DNA of 64,000 nucleotides, taken from contig JAIOAW010000011.1 of NCBI GenBank assembly GCA_019873625.1, forward strand, positions 16,077-80,076, written 5' to 3'. Source of the stretch: Chloroflexota bacterium. Its GTDB lineage: Bacteria > Chloroflexota > Anaerolineae > UBA1429. The number at the start of each line of letters is the position of its first letter. Position 1 is the stretch's first letter. Shown here piece after piece: positions 45,015 to 54,682 of the stretch. The notes under the pieces were generated by a model. It made no database searches. It had not been told where the DNA came from and saw only the letters and a list, made by a program, of their open reading frames with translations. The position numbers and the translations under genes were made by a program.

Positions 45015-46058
45015 CTAGGCGATTTCTGCTACCACGCGCTGGATAACGGCCAGCGCCGTCTCGATATCCTCGCGCTCGATGCCGTAATGCGTGACGGCGC
45101 GGAATTGCGTCGCCGTCATCGGGTTGATCTTGACGCCTTCCGCTGCCAAGCGCGCCGACACTTCGGCAAGGGATACGCGCGAATTCGCGAGGCCGAACAT
45201 CACGATGTTCGTCTGCACCGAGGAGGGGTCAATCACGATGCCGGGGATGTTGGCTAACCCCTCCGCCAGGCGTTTGGCGTTGGCGTGATCCTCCGCTAGG
45301 CGATCCACCATCTGCTCGAGCGCGACGATGCCCGCCGCCGCGATGATGCCGGCCTGGCGCATCCCGCCGCCCACCATCTTGCGCGTCCGCCGAGCCTCCT
45401 CGATGAAGGCCTTGCTCCCGCAGATGAGCGACCCCACCGGCGCGGCCAGCCCCTTGCTCAGGCAGAACTGCACCGAATCCGCATAGGCGGCGATGGCGCT
45501 CGCGGGCACGCCCAAGGCGATGGCCGCGTTGAAAATGCGCGCCCCATCCAGATGCACGGCGAGGTGGTGCCGATGGGCAATTTCTCGCACGGCGGCCATA
45601 TGCGCAAGGGGCACCGCCGCGCCCCCGCAGCGGTTGTGCGTGTTCTCCAGGCAGATCACCTTCGTGCGCGGAAAGTGGATGTTCGGGCCTCGAATGGCCT
45701 CCTCAACCCTGGCCAAATCCATCCCCCCATCCGGCGTGTTGGGCACGGTATGCACGTGGATGCCCCCCAACGCCGAGACGCCCCCCGCCTCATACAGAAA
45801 GGTGTGCGCCTGGTCTCCCATAATGATCTCGTCGCCCCGGCCGCAGTGCGTCAGGAGCGAGACGAGGTTGCCCATCGTGCCGCTCACCACCAAGAGCGCC
45901 GCCTCCTTGCCCATACGCTCGGCGGCCATCTCTTGCAGGCGGTTGACCGTAGGGTCCTCGCCATACACGTCGTCGCCCAATTCGGCGCGGTAAATCGCCT
46001 CTCGCATCGCCGGCGAGGGCAGGGTTACCGTGTCGCTTCGCAAATCCACAATGCGCAT
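45015..46058 (-). CDS. ltaE: Low-specificity L-threonine aldolase
   Basis: A PLP enzyme cleaving threonine or allo-threonine to glycine and acetaldehyde. 'DLRSDTVTLPSPAMREAI', 'GDDVYGEDPTVN', 'LENTHNRCGGAAVPL', 'VHLDGARIFNA' (Asp) and 'SVQFCLSKGLAAPVGS' (Schiff-base Lys) are family blocks. ATG 46058 has GGGAGGAAGG upstream. 347 aa is typical. It is last in the minus-strand unit lspA-rluD-nitrilase-ltaE. Confidence 0.93.
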   Translation of the reverse strand: MRIVDLRSDTVTLPSPAMREAIYRAELGDDVYGEDPTVNRLQEMAAERMGKEAALLVVSGTMGNLVSLLTHCGRGDEIIMGDQAHTFLYEAGGVSALGGIHVHTVPNTPDGGMDLARVEEAIRGPNIHFPRTKVICLENTHNRCGGAAVPLAHMAAVREIAHRHHLAVHLDGARIFNAAIALGVPASAIAAYADSVQFCLSKGLAAPVGSLICGSKAFIEEARRTRKMVGGGMRQAGIIAAAGIVALEQMVDRLAEDHANAKRLAEGLANIPGIVIDPSSVQTNIVMFGLANSRVSLAEVSARLAAEGVKINPMTATQFRAVTHYGIEREDIETALAVIQRVVAEIA

Positions 46059-46081
46059 TGTCCTTCCTCCCAAGTACTCCC

Positions 46082-46894
46082 TTAGTACATTTTCACCACT
46101 TGGCGGTAACTGCGCGGCTGCCGCGCCTGAAGGAGTTGCGTCTCTTCCTGTGCGCGCCGCACCAAATCCAAATCAATCGTCGCGATGGCTACCCCCGGTT
46201 CGTCATCCTCTAGCCGGGTATGTACCGCACCGCGCGGGCCAACGAGCCAACTCTCGCCGAAAAAGGTATAGGTTGGCTCCTGCCCTACGCGGTTGCACGC
46301 GGCGACGTACACGGCGTTTTCGTAGGCCCTGGCAAACCCCAAACTGCGCCACTCGTGGGCATAGGGCGTCTCCCAGGCGCCGCATACGCAGAGGATCTCG
46401 GCGCCGTCGAGCGCTAGGCAACGGGCCGCTTCGGGGAAGGCGAGATCCCACCCCACCAGGAGGCCAATGGCCCCCAGGCGCGTCTCGGCCACGGTGTATT
46501 TGAAGCCGGGGCGAAAGATCAGCCGCTGTTCGCCCTTGAGGTGCACCTTTTGATAGTCTGCCGCGATTTCGCCCTCCGGGTCTACGAGGATAGCCGCGGA
46601 GTAGATGACGCTTTCCACCTTTTGCCGCTCTGCAAACCCAAAGGCGATATGGGTATTGTGTTCGGCGGCGCATTGGCTGAGGGCGGTTACCGTGGTATCG
46701 GTTACGCGTTCGGCCAAATCGGCAAAGCGCACGCCGCACTCATAGCCCGTCGTGCACAATTCGGGGAAGACGAACAGGTCCACCTTCCTTTGGAGTGAGA
46801 CGTCCTCCACCAAGCGGCACATCGAACGGACGTTTTCCTCCACCTCGCCCAACCTGGGGCTGACCTGGGCCAGGGCCACGGTGATCTCGCGCAT
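46082..46894 (-). CDS. Nitrilase-superfamily protein lacking the catalytic Cys
   Basis: Carbon-nitrogen hydrolase fold. Glu45 ('FPELCTTGY') and Lys116 ('QKVHL') of the E-K-C triad are present. At the nucleophile block, normally '(I/V)C(Y/W)D..FPE', the protein has 'LVGWDLAFPE', with Gly148 (codon GGG, plus-strand 46451-46453) where Cys is expected. Substrate hydrolysis by the usual thioester route is therefore unlikely. Length of 270 aa and the remaining motifs are normal, so this is not general decay. AGGAGG precedes ATG 46894, which overlaps the rluD stop. Confidence 0.85.
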   Translation of the reverse strand: MREITVALAQVSPRLGEVEENVRSMCRLVEDVSLQRKVDLFVFPELCTTGYECGVRFADLAERVTDTTVTALSQCAAEHNTHIAFGFAERQKVESVIYSAAILVDPEGEIAADYQKVHLKGEQRLIFRPGFKYTVAETRLGAIGLLVGWDLAFPEAARCLALDGAEILCVCGAWETPYAHEWRSLGFARAYENAVYVAACNRVGQEPTYTFFGESWLVGPRGAVHTRLEDDEPGVAIATIDLDLVRRAQEETQLLQARQPRSYRQVVKMY

Positions 46895-47847
46895 CACATA
46901 CCTCCTATCTTCTCGGGCTGTAGGGCGTCCATCTCCTCTTCGGTGAGGCCCAAGGCCCCCAGCACCTGTCGCAAATCTGCGGGCAGAGGGGCCTCGAAGG
47001 CCATCCGTTGGCCCGTGGCGGGGTGGTCGAAAGCGAGCCGCCAGGCATGCAGGAACTGGCGCGGCGCGCCGATGGCCTGCCGTCGCGGGCCATAGGTGCG
47101 ATCTCCCACCACGGGGTGGCCGATGGAGGCCAAATGCACGCGAATTTGGTGCGTGCGCCCCGTGCGGAGCCGCACCTCCAGAAGGCTGCACCCCTCGAAC
47201 GCGCGCAAAAGGCGGTATTCCGTCCGCGCCCGCCGCCCTTCGGGGAGCACGGCCATCCGCTGCCGGTGGAGAGGATCGCGCCCCAGAGGGGCCTCGATAG
47301 CCGCCTGCGCGGGGGTAACGTGCCCATAAGCGAGCGCCAGGTAGCGCTTTTCCACCTTCCCCCGGCGAAACTGCGCCTGCAATGCCCTGAGGGCCGCTTC
47401 CGTCGCGGCCACCACGAGCACGCCGGAGGTCTCACGATCCAAGCGGTGGACGATACCGGGCCGAGAGGGGTCGGCGCCGACGGAGGCGATTTCGGGCCGG
47501 TGGGCCAAAAGCGCGTTGACCAACGTGCCCGTGCGGCGCCCTGCGCCGGGGTGCGTGGCCATACCGGCGGGTTTATTCACCACGAGGAGATGCGCGTCCT
47601 CATAGAGGATGGCAAGGGGAACTGCCTCGGGTTGGGGGCGCTCGTCTTCGGGCGGGGGCAGGAGGATCATCACCTCATCGCCGGGGCGTAGGCGCTGCCC
47701 CGCTTGCGCCAAGGCGCCATTGACCCAAATGCGCCCTTCGGCGATGAGCCTTTGTGCCGCCGAACGCGACAAACCTTGGCAGACCCTGGCCACAAAAAGA
47801 TCGAGCCGGCGCTCCGGCTCGCTCACGCGCCATACCTGCTCTGCCAT
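46894..47847 (-). CDS. rluD: RluA/RluD-family 23S rRNA pseudouridine synthase
   Basis: Converts uridine to pseudouridine in rRNA. The N-terminal S4 domain ('RLDLFVARVCQGLSRSAAQRLI') is followed by the catalytic domain with 'VNKPAGMATHPGAG' and 'GIVHRLDRETSGVLV', where Asp is the catalytic residue, then 'RTGRTHQIRVHLASIGHPVVGD'. 317 aa matches RluD. It follows lspA by 3 bases, the common lspA-rluD pairing. Confidence 0.93.
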   Translation of the reverse strand: MAEQVWRVSEPERRLDLFVARVCQGLSRSAAQRLIAEGRIWVNGALAQAGQRLRPGDEVMILLPPPEDERPQPEAVPLAILYEDAHLLVVNKPAGMATHPGAGRRTGTLVNALLAHRPEIASVGADPSRPGIVHRLDRETSGVLVVAATEAALRALQAQFRRGKVEKRYLALAYGHVTPAQAAIEAPLGRDPLHRQRMAVLPEGRRARTEYRLLRAFEGCSLLEVRLRTGRTHQIRVHLASIGHPVVGDRTYGPRRQAIGAPRQFLHAWRLAFDHPATGQRMAFEAPLPADLRQVLGALGLTEEEMDALQPEKIGGM

Positions 47848-47850
47848 ATG

Positions 47851-48366
47851 TTACGCCCGCGGGGCAGGATCATCTTGAGGCACGCCCGCCCTCTCTTTGG
47901 CCCCTTCGACAAAGAGAACATAATACACGAGGAGAATGGTCCCCACGACGATGGCGCTATCGGCCACGTTGAACACGGGCCACCAGCGAAAGTCTATAAA
48001 ATCCGTAACATACCCGCGCGCCAAACGGTCGCACAGGTTGCCCAAGGCACCGCCCAACTGCAACCCAAAGGCCATCTGCAAAAGGAACGACCCCTGCGCC
48101 AACTGCCTATAGAACAGGATAATCAGGAGGACGACGACGATCGCGATGAGGATAAACATCCCCCCGAATTGGGGCAAAAGGCCAAAGGCCGCCCCCGTGT
48201 TTTGGACGTGCGTCAGGGTTACGATGGGGTCTAGCCAGGCGATGGGGTTCCACGAGACGTTGAGCGGCAGATGAGCGCGCACCAACGCCTTGGTGTATTG
48301 ATCCAGGGCGATCACCGCCGCTGCGATGAGAAATAGACCGAGCCTTGTCCGCTTGAGCGCGCCCAT
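47851..48366 (-). CDS. lspA: Lipoprotein signal peptidase (signal peptidase II)
   Basis: An inner-membrane aspartyl protease that removes the signal peptide from prolipoproteins, such as the lipoprotein at 2799. Four TM helices are visible, with 'HVQNTGAAFGLL', 'GNLCDRLARGYVTDFIDF' and 'FNVADSAIV' carrying the two catalytic Asp. ATG 48366 with AAAGGGAG upstream gives 171 aa; a longer frame from 48441 would enter the promoter. It is first in a four-gene unit. Confidence 0.93.
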   Translation of the reverse strand: MGALKRTRLGLFLIAAAVIALDQYTKALVRAHLPLNVSWNPIAWLDPIVTLTHVQNTGAAFGLLPQFGGMFILIAIVVVLLIILFYRQLAQGSFLLQMAFGLQLGGALGNLCDRLARGYVTDFIDFRWWPVFNVADSAIVVGTILLVYYVLFVEGAKERAGVPQDDPAPRA

Positions 48367-48423
48367 ATCTCCCTTTCGCACCGAATCGGCGGGCAACGGG
48401 AATTCTCGCGCCGCACCGTTCGG

Positions 48424-48452
48424 AGTATAATCCACCTCCAAGGGACCGCCAA
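48424..48452 (-). promoter_or_regulatory. Minus-strand promoter for lspA-rluD-nitrilase-ltaE
   Basis: TTGGCG (48447-48452) and TATACT (48424-48429) on the minus strand are 17 bases apart, about 58 bases before ATG 48366. The same stretch reads TATAAT on the plus strand (48426-48431), a possible -10 box for the divergent epimerase gene. Confidence 0.6.
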
Positions 48453-48484
48453 AGCCCCTGTCAAAACCTTACCAGGAGGCCATT

Positions 48485-49465
48485 ATGCCCCCCTATGCCT
48501 ACCGTTACGAACGGCACCCAGAGACCGGTTGGAACGTCCTTCACCTTTGGTGTGAAGGGGCCACGCCCCGCGAACGCACCCACGCGGCCCTCGTGCCCGA
48601 GATGGGGGCGAACCTCCTCGCTTTCGATGTGGGCGAGCACGCCTTCATCGTGGATGGCGATCGCTCGAACGGGCGCTTCAGCCTCTTGGGCACGCCTATC
48701 CTCTACCCCACGCCGAACCGCGTGCGCGAGGCGCGCTTTACCTTCGATGGGCGCGAGTTCACCTTCCCGCCCAACAACGGCAAGAACTTTATCCACGGCC
48801 TCGTGAGAGATCGCCCTTGGGAGTGCGACGCGCCCCAGATTGCGGGCGAAAGCATCCGCCTCACGGCGCGCTACCGTTTTGCGCCGGGGAGCGAGGCTTT
48901 TGCCCTCTTTCCCATCCGCAACACGCTGGAGGTAACCTTCACCGTAAGGCCGCGCACCATCCGGTTCGATTTCACCGTCTATAACGAAGATGCGAGCCAG
49001 CGCCTTCCCTTCGGGCTGGCTCTGCACCCCTATTTTGCGATTTTGGGCCAACGCGCGCAGGTGCGCATCCAGGTACCCGCCCAGCGCTGGATGGAGGCGG
49101 TAAATCTCCTGCCCACCGGGCGCCTTCTACCGCTTGAGGAAGGGCCGGCTGACCTGCACCAACCCACCTCCTTGGAGGCGCTGAACCTCGATGACGTCTT
49201 TTGGGGCCTCACGAACCAGATGCCGCAGGTCATCTACTATGATGCGATCGGGGCGCGCCTCGTCCTCTCGGCGAGCGACCACTTTACGCACAGCGTCATA
49301 TACACGCCGCGAGGCCGACCCTTTTTCTGCATCGAAAACCAAACCTGTTCTACCGATGCGCATAACCTGTATGCGCGCGGCCTGGAGCGCGAGGCGCATC
49401 TGCTAATTCTTAACCCCGGCGAAGCGATGGCGGCCTGGGTGCAGTTCACGCTTGCCGATTCTTGA
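48485..49465 (+). CDS. Aldose 1-epimerase-family protein
   Basis: A galactose mutarotase-like beta-sandwich protein that would interconvert alpha and beta anomers. 'NNGKNFIHGLVRDRPWE' contains the N-x-x-x-x-H-G active-site His, 'FGLALHPYF' the second His, and 'YTPRGRPFFCIENQ' the catalytic Glu. 326 aa. AGGAGG precedes ATG 48485. Other hexose-6-phosphate epimerase relatives share the fold, so the sugar is not certain. It converges on the Gfo/Idh gene with a 2-base gap. Confidence 0.86.
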   Translation: MPPYAYRYERHPETGWNVLHLWCEGATPRERTHAALVPEMGANLLAFDVGEHAFIVDGDRSNGRFSLLGTPILYPTPNRVREARFTFDGREFTFPPNNGKNFIHGLVRDRPWECDAPQIAGESIRLTARYRFAPGSEAFALFPIRNTLEVTFTVRPRTIRFDFTVYNEDASQRLPFGLALHPYFAILGQRAQVRIQVPAQRWMEAVNLLPTGRLLPLEEGPADLHQPTSLEALNLDDVFWGLTNQMPQVIYYDAIGARLVLSASDHFTHSVIYTPRGRPFFCIENQTCSTDAHNLYARGLEREAHLLILNPGEAMAAWVQFTLADS

Positions 49466-49467
49466 GC

Positions 49468-50517
49468 CTACGTCGCCGAGATGGCCCCTTCCGCGAGCAT
49501 CGTGAGGAGGGGTGAATCTTCGATGGTCAGAGGCAGGTTCACCCGGCCGCGGATGCGCGCCGATTCATAGGCCGCAAAGATGAGTTCGGTCGCCTGAAGG
49601 GCTTTGCGGGCAGAGAGTTCCGGCTCGCGGCCCGTCTGGAGCGCCTCGATGAGATCGAGCACGCCGCGCTTGACGCAATCCTCGCCGTGGAGGCCCTCCG
49701 ATGTGGGCACGATCTGCCAGCCGGCTTGGGCCGTATTCCCATAGCGCAGGTGCACCTCGCGGTTGACGCCGATCTCGATGGTGCCTTCGGCCCCCACTAG
49801 GCGAATATCCGGCCCCCAGCCGGGGAGATCGCCCGTGGCCATCAGCCCATAGACGCCGTTCTGAAAGCGGACGAGCGCCAGCCCTTGCTTTTCGACGAAC
49901 ACGCCAAAGATGGGGCGCCCGCCTCGGCTTTCGATCTGCCCCATCACCCACTCGGCGGGCGTTTCGCCGTTGAAAAAGAACATCATATCGAACCAGTGCG
50001 TGCCCCAATCAAAGAGGTTATCGCAATGGGCCTCAATGCGCAGCAAAGGCCCTATAACGCCCTGGTCGAGGAGGGCCTTGGCCTTGCGGAAGGGTTCGCC
50101 AAAGCGCCGCTGATGGTTAATCGTCAACTGCACGCCTCGCGCCGCGCACACTTCCGCCATACGGCGTGCCTCGCCCCAGGTGGGGGCCATCGGTTTTTCG
50201 CAGTGGATGGCCCGAACGCCGGCCTCCGCCGCGGCAATGACCATCGGCGCATGGAGGTGCGGCCACGTGCACACGCTCACGATGTCGAGGTTCTCTTTGG
50301 CGAGCATCTCGTGGTAATCCGCATAGAGGCGCTCACCGCCATGTTCCCGTTGAAAGGCGCGGGCGTTCTCCAGGTTGATATCTGCCAGGGCCACGATGGT
50401 CGCATCGGGCGAGGCCTCGTAGCCCCGCGCATGGGCGTGAGACATCCCATACCCCGTGGCACCGGGTTCGTTTCGGGGCCTGCCACAACCGATGATGCCA
50501 ACGCGCAAGGTCGCCAT
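49468..50517 (-). CDS. Gfo/Idh/MocA-family oxidoreductase
   Basis: 'VGIIGCGRPRNEPGA' is the nucleotide-binding loop, 'CTWPHLHAPM' and 'CEKPMAPTWGEARRM' (EKP) follow, and 'DWGTHWFDMMFFF' is the D-x-x-x-H catalytic region. ATG 50517 is preferred to ATG 50523, because the GGGAGG site is 7 bases from the first and 1 base from the second. 349 aa. Homologue of, but not identical to, the genes at 34475 and 63853. Substrate unknown; the adjacent epimerase suggests sugar metabolism. Confidence 0.88.
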   Translation of the reverse strand: MATLRVGIIGCGRPRNEPGATGYGMSHAHARGYEASPDATIVALADINLENARAFQREHGGERLYADYHEMLAKENLDIVSVCTWPHLHAPMVIAAAEAGVRAIHCEKPMAPTWGEARRMAEVCAARGVQLTINHQRRFGEPFRKAKALLDQGVIGPLLRIEAHCDNLFDWGTHWFDMMFFFNGETPAEWVMGQIESRGGRPIFGVFVEKQGLALVRFQNGVYGLMATGDLPGWGPDIRLVGAEGTIEIGVNREVHLRYGNTAQAGWQIVPTSEGLHGEDCVKRGVLDLIEALQTGREPELSARKALQATELIFAAYESARIRGRVNLPLTIEDSPLLTMLAEGAISAT

Positions 50518-50546
50518 GGTCATACCTCCCAGTTCAGATAGGCCCT

Positions 50547-50575
50547 ATTCTAGGCCGCGCCGTGAGGGCGCGCAA
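50547..50575 (-). promoter_or_regulatory. Minus-strand promoter for the Gfo/Idh gene
   Basis: TTGCGC (50570-50575) and TAGAAT (50547-50552) on the minus strand are 17 bases apart, 30 bases before the start codon. Confidence 0.6.
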
Positions 50576-50613
50576 GGCTTTTATAAGAATTGCAGGTTCG
50601 AAAGCCAAATGCT

Positions 50614-50641
50614 TTGACAAGGGCCGGCAGGGGCATAGAAT
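50614..50641 (+). promoter_or_regulatory. Promoter for nadE
   Basis: TTGACA (50614-50619) and TAGAAT (50636-50641) are 16 bases apart, 38 bases before the nadE ATG. Confidence 0.65.
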
Positions 50642-50679
50642 CTTTTAAAACCCATCTCGAATACCGATGAGAGGCCCCT

Positions 50680-52656
50680 ATGACCGATTCGTACCATGCC
50701 TTCGGCTTTGTCCGCGTAGGCGCCATTACCCCCGAACTACGCGTGGCCGATGTGGAATACAATGTTCAAGCCATCCTTGCCGCAATACAAAAGGCCGCCG
50801 AACAGGGATGCCGCATCATCGCCCTTCCGGAACTGTGCATAACGGGGTATTCCTGCGCAGATCTCTTTTACCAAAGGCTACTTCTAGATCGCGCACAGCA
50901 CGCCTTGCTGGCCATCGCGGAAGCGACGGCCCACTATGAGGTGGCAGCCATTGTCGGGGTACCCATCCCCGTGCAGGGCAGGCTATACAATTGCGCGGCC
51001 TTTCTGGCGAACGGAAAGATTTTGGGGCTTACCCCCAAAACGTACCTCCCCACCACGAACGAGTTTTACGAGGAGCGCTGGTTCACCTCAGGGCGCCACC
51101 TTACGGCCAAGACCGTGGAGATCCTGGGGCAAGAGGTTCCCATTGGTACGGATATCCTCTTTCAGGTGTGCGAGTTGCCCAATTGCCTCATCGGCATTGA
51201 GATTTGCGAAGACCTCTGGGCCATTAGCCCCCCTAGCGGAGATATGGCGCTGGCCGGGGCAACTGTGTTCGTAAACCCCTCGGCAAGCACGGAGACGTTG
51301 GGCAAAGCGGAATATCGCCGAGATTTGGTCAGACAGCAATCGGCACGTTGTTTGGCAGGATATATCTATGCCTGTTCAGGGCCAGGTGAATCCACAACGG
51401 ACGTGGTTTATCCTGGCCACTCGATGATCGCCGAAAATGGCGTTTTATTGGCAGAAGCCGAACGGTTCCGGTTTGAGACGCAGATTATCATGGCCGACCT
51501 CGATATAGAACGCCTTATTCACGACCGCTGGCGAAACAGTTCCTTTTCAAGCGGTCTGCCTCAACATCCCTATAGGATCATACCATTCCACATTCCCGCA
51601 AAGCCCCCCTCGCAAAGCGGCCCTTTGTTGCGCGCCATTTCGCAAACACCTTTCGTCCCTGCGGATCAGACCCAGCGCGCGAAGCATTGCCGTGAAATCT
51701 TTAACATCCAGGCAACCGGCCTTGCAAAGCGCCTAAAGCACACGCAGGCGTCAAAGGTTACAATCGGCCTTTCAGGAGGACTTGACTCGACTCTTGCCCT
51801 CCTGGTAGCCATAAGAGCCTTCGATCTGCTTGGCCTTGATCATCAAGGCGTTATCGCAGTGACAATGCCGGGGTTCGGCACGACCTCGCGTACACGTGCC
51901 AACGCGGAGAAATTGGCTAACCTTTTGGGGGTTACTTTGCGATGCATCCCTATCGGTGAGGCCGTGCGTCAGCACTTCCGGGATATTGGGCATCGAGAAG
52001 AAGCATATGATACCACCTTCGAAAATGCTCAGGCCCGAGAACGCACACAGATTTTGATGGATATCGCCAATCAAGTGGGTGGGCTAAACGTGGGCACAGG
52101 GGACCTATCCGAACTCGCCCTTGGCTGGTGCACGTACAATGCAGATCAGATGTCTATGTATCACGTGAATGCAGGCATCCCCAAGACGTTGGTTCGCTAC
52201 CTTATTGCCTGGTGTGCCGAGAGCGAATTCACACCCCCTGTTTCCGAGGTGCTTATGGATATCATTGCGACGCCCATCACACCCGAACTCCTCCCTCTCG
52301 GCGAAAACGAGGTCCTTCAACAAAAAACAGAAGCGGTCATCGGGCCATACATTCTGCATGACTTTTTCTTGTATCACGTCGTAAGGTACCAATTTTCGCC
52401 CCGTAAGGTCTTTTTCTTGGCCCGGCAAGCCTTTGAGGGATCTTTTTCCCCTCAAGAGATTTTGACGTGGCTGGCCGTTTTCTATACGCGATTCTTTTCG
52501 CAACAATTCAAACGTTCGGCTATGCCCGATGGACCTAAAGTCGGTTCGGTGGCCCTTTCTCCTCGAGGAGATTGGCGCATGCCGAGCGATGCGAGCGTCA
52601 GCCTCTGGCTTCACGAAATCGAGGCCCTAAAAAACGAGTATCTTTTGCCCAGATGA
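50680..52656 (+). CDS. nadE: Glutamine-dependent NAD+ synthetase
   Basis: Final step of NAD synthesis: amidation of nicotinic acid adenine dinucleotide with ATP, taking ammonia from glutamine. The N-terminal glutaminase (nitrilase-type) domain has the intact triad Glu51 ('PELCITGY'), Lys120 ('[13 protein letters not shown]') and Cys176 ('GIEICEDLW'). The C-terminal synthetase has the PP-loop '[11 protein letters not shown]' at 365-370, '[20 protein letters not shown]' and 'PITPELLP'. 658 aa fits the two-domain form. Parts look more AT-rich than neighbours (26 G/C of 60 bases at 52321-52380), a possible sign of transfer. Confidence 0.94.
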   Translation: MTDSYHAFGFVRVGAITPELRVADVEYNVQAILAAIQKAAEQGCRIIALPELCITGYSCADLFYQRLLLDRAQHALLAIAEATAHYEVAAIVGVPIPVQGRLYNCAAFLANGKILGLTPKTYLPTTNEFYEERWFTSGRHLTAKTVEILGQEVPIGTDILFQVCELPNCLIGIEICEDLWAISPPSGDMALAGATVFVNPSASTETLGKAEYRRDLVRQQSARCLAGYIYACSGPGESTTDVVYPGHSMIAENGVLLAEAERFRFETQIIMADLDIERLIHDRWRNSSFSSGLPQHPYRIIPFHIPAKPPSQSGPLLRAISQTPFVPADQTQRAKHCREIFNIQATGLAKRLKHTQASKVTIGLSGGLDSTLALLVAIRAFDLLGLDHQGVIAVTMPGFGTTSRTRANAEKLANLLGVTLRCIPIGEAVRQHFRDIGHREEAYDTTFENAQARERTQILMDIANQVGGLNVGTGDLSELALGWCTYNADQMSMYHVNAGIPKTLVRYLIAWCAESEFTPPVSEVLMDIIATPITPELLPLGENEVLQQKTEAVIGPYILHDFFLYHVVRYQFSPRKVFFLARQAFEGSFSPQEILTWLAVFYTRFFSQQFKRSAMPDGPKVGSVALSPRGDWRMPSDASVSLWLHEIEALKNEYLLPR

Positions 52657-52750
52657 GAAGCCACTTTCAAGTTCGTTCAACAACTCGCTCGTCAAAGGTG
52701 CCCCCGTATCTATGTTTTGATACGTCTTTCCGTCCAAGACATCCACGGTC

Positions 52751-52796
52751 TTGGTGACCCTTTCGAGTTGACATATAATTTATATCCTTATAAACT
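52751..52796 (+). promoter_or_regulatory. Two overlapping promoters for the radical SAM operon
   Basis: TTGGTG (52751-52756) with TATAAT (52774-52779), and TTGACA (52768-52773) with TAAACT (52791-52796), each with a 17-base spacer. The second -35 directly abuts the first -10. The start codon is at 52814. Confidence 0.6.
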
Positions 52797-52813
52797 CCGA
52801 GGCATTATTCAAA

Positions 52814-54682
52814 ATGATAGACGATGCAACCCTTGACCGCATACTCGCCCGGGTACAAAAGCCGGCCCGGTATGTGGGCCGAGAATGGAACAGCGTAACC
52901 AAAGATTGGAGCCGCGTCGAGGTCACACTCGCCCTGGCCTACCCCGATGTGTACGAGATTGGTATGTCCAACTTGGGGCTGGCCATCCTCTATGACGTGG
53001 TCAACCGTGATGCACGCTTTTTGGCCGAGCGGGTCTATGCCCCCTGGGCAGATATGGAGCGCGCGATGCGCGCCGCCGGCGTGCCGCTCTACGCCCTCGA
53101 ATCTCGCCGGCCCTTGCGGGAGTTCGACGTCATCGGCTTCACCTTGCAGTATGAACTGACCTATACGAACATCCTCTCGATGCTGGATTTGGCCGGCCTC
53201 CCCCTGCGCGCGGAAGAGCGCACCGCCGAGATGCCCCTCATCATTGCCGGCGGGAGCGGGGCCTACAACCCCGAGCCGATGGCTGACTTTTTCGACCTAT
53301 TCGTCATCGGCGAAGGGGAGGAGGTGCTCATCGAACTCCTCGAGTGCGTGAGCGCTTGGAAGCGCGCCGGCGGTCCGCGCCGCCCCGACGGCCGAGAGGC
53401 CCTCTTGCGCGAGGCGGCTCGCCTCGAGGGGATTTACGTCCCCCGGTTCTATCGCCCACGATACCACGCCGATGGCGCCCTTGCCGCCCTCGAACCCACC
53501 GTGCCAGAAGCGGTGCCGCGCGTGCGCAAGCGCATCGTCCCCGCTCTCGGGCCAGCGCCCACGCGGCCCGTGGTACCCCATATCGAGGCCGTGCACGACC
53601 GGGGGATGATCGAAATCCAACGGGGGTGCAGCCGAGGGTGCCGCTTTTGCCAAGCGGGCATCATCTACCGCCCCATCCGCGAGCGCCCCGCCCACGACGT
53701 GCTCGAGGCCATCGATGCGCTCCTCGCCTCGACGGGCTACGACGAGGTGAGCCTCATCTCTCTGAGCAGCAGCGACCATTCGGCCATCGCCGAGATCGTG
53801 GAACAGGCTATGGCGCGCCACGCCCGGGCGGGGCTGGCCATCTCCCTTCCCTCCCTACGGATTGATTCCTTCTCTGTGCGCCTCGCCGAGATGATCGAGA
53901 GCCGCCGTAAGACGGGGTTCACCTTCGCCCCAGAGGCCGGGAGCCAGCGCCTGCGCGATGTGATCAACAAGGGCATCACCGAAAACGAGATTCTCGAGAC
54001 GGCCGAGGCCGTCTTTTCCAGCGGGTGGAACCGCATCAAACTCTACTTTATGCTAGGCCTCCCCACCGAGGCGGACGAGGACGTCTCTGAGATGGCGCGG
54101 TTGATTATGGCCCTGCGCGCGGTGGGGCGGCGCATCCGGCGCAGGGCGGTGGAGATTGCCGTGAGCGTGGCGACCTTTGTGCCCAAACCGCACACGCCCT
54201 TCCAGTGGGAACCCCTCGCCCCCTTCGAGGTCGTTACGGCGCGCCAAGAAGCCCTGCACCGCCTGACGCAGAGCCGTGAAGTGCGCCTGAGTTGGCCCGA
54301 ATGGGAGACGACCTGGCTGGAAGCGCTCCTCAGCCGAGGCGACCGCCGCTTGGGCCGCGCTATCGAGGCCGCCTGGCGCCTCGGTGCGCGCTTTGACGCG
54401 TGGGCCGAATGCTTCCAGCCCGCCTTGTGGAAGCGCGCTTTGGAAGAGACGGGCCTTGACCCCGACTTTTACACGGCGCGAAGGCGCCCCCGCGAGGAGG
54501 TGTTGCCCTGGAGCGTGGTGGATGTAGGCGTATCTGACGAGTTCCTGTGGCGCGAATACGAGCGCGCCTTGCGGGGCGAACTCTCGCCGGATTGCCGGCT
54601 GGCGTGCCATCAATGCGGTGTGATGGCCTCTTTTGCCCGAGAGCGCGTGCGAGTGCCCCGCGAGGCCTGGGGGTGCCCATAA
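52814..54682 (+). CDS. Radical SAM protein with B12-binding-like N-terminus (TIGR03960 type)
   Basis: The N-terminal ~240 residues resemble a B12-binding-type Rossmann domain ('LALAYPDVYEIGMSNLGLAILYDVVN', 'VIAGGSGAYNPEPMADFFDLFVIGEGEE'). The radical SAM core has 'EIQRGCSRGCRFCQAGIIYRP' with the Cx3Cx2C cluster site, then 'FAPEAGSQRLRDVINKG' and 'KLYFMLGLPTE'. A C-terminal 'CHQCG' is near the end. 622 aa. The next gene, DUF2344, overlaps its stop by one base. In other phyla this pair is often fused or adjacent, and the reaction is still unknown to me. Confidence 0.88.
   Translation: MIDDATLDRILARVQKPARYVGREWNSVTKDWSRVEVTLALAYPDVYEIGMSNLGLAILYDVVNRDARFLAERVYAPWADMERAMRAAGVPLYALESRRPLREFDVIGFTLQYELTYTNILSMLDLAGLPLRAEERTAEMPLIIAGGSGAYNPEPMADFFDLFVIGEGEEVLIELLECVSAWKRAGGPRRPDGREALLREAARLEGIYVPRFYRPRYHADGALAALEPTVPEAVPRVRKRIVPALGPAPTRPVVPHIEAVHDRGMIEIQRGCSRGCRFCQAGIIYRPIRERPAHDVLEAIDALLASTGYDEVSLISLSSSDHSAIAEIVEQAMARHARAGLAISLPSLRIDSFSVRLAEMIESRRKTGFTFAPEAGSQRLRDVINKGITENEILETAEAVFSSGWNRIKLYFMLGLPTEADEDVSEMARLIMALRAVGRRIRRRAVEIAVSVATFVPKPHTPFQWEPLAPFEVVTARQEALHRLTQSREVRLSWPEWETTWLEALLSRGDRRLGRAIEAAWRLGARFDAWAECFQPALWKRALEETGLDPDFYTARRRPREEVLPWSVVDVGVSDEFLWREYERALRGELSPDCRLACHQCGVMASFARERVRVPREAWGCP

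Noticed and set aside
48459..48464. Minus-strand TTGACA upstream of lspA
   Set aside because: It is 29 bases from the TATACT box and has no -10 box at normal spacing; TTGGCG at 48447 fits better.
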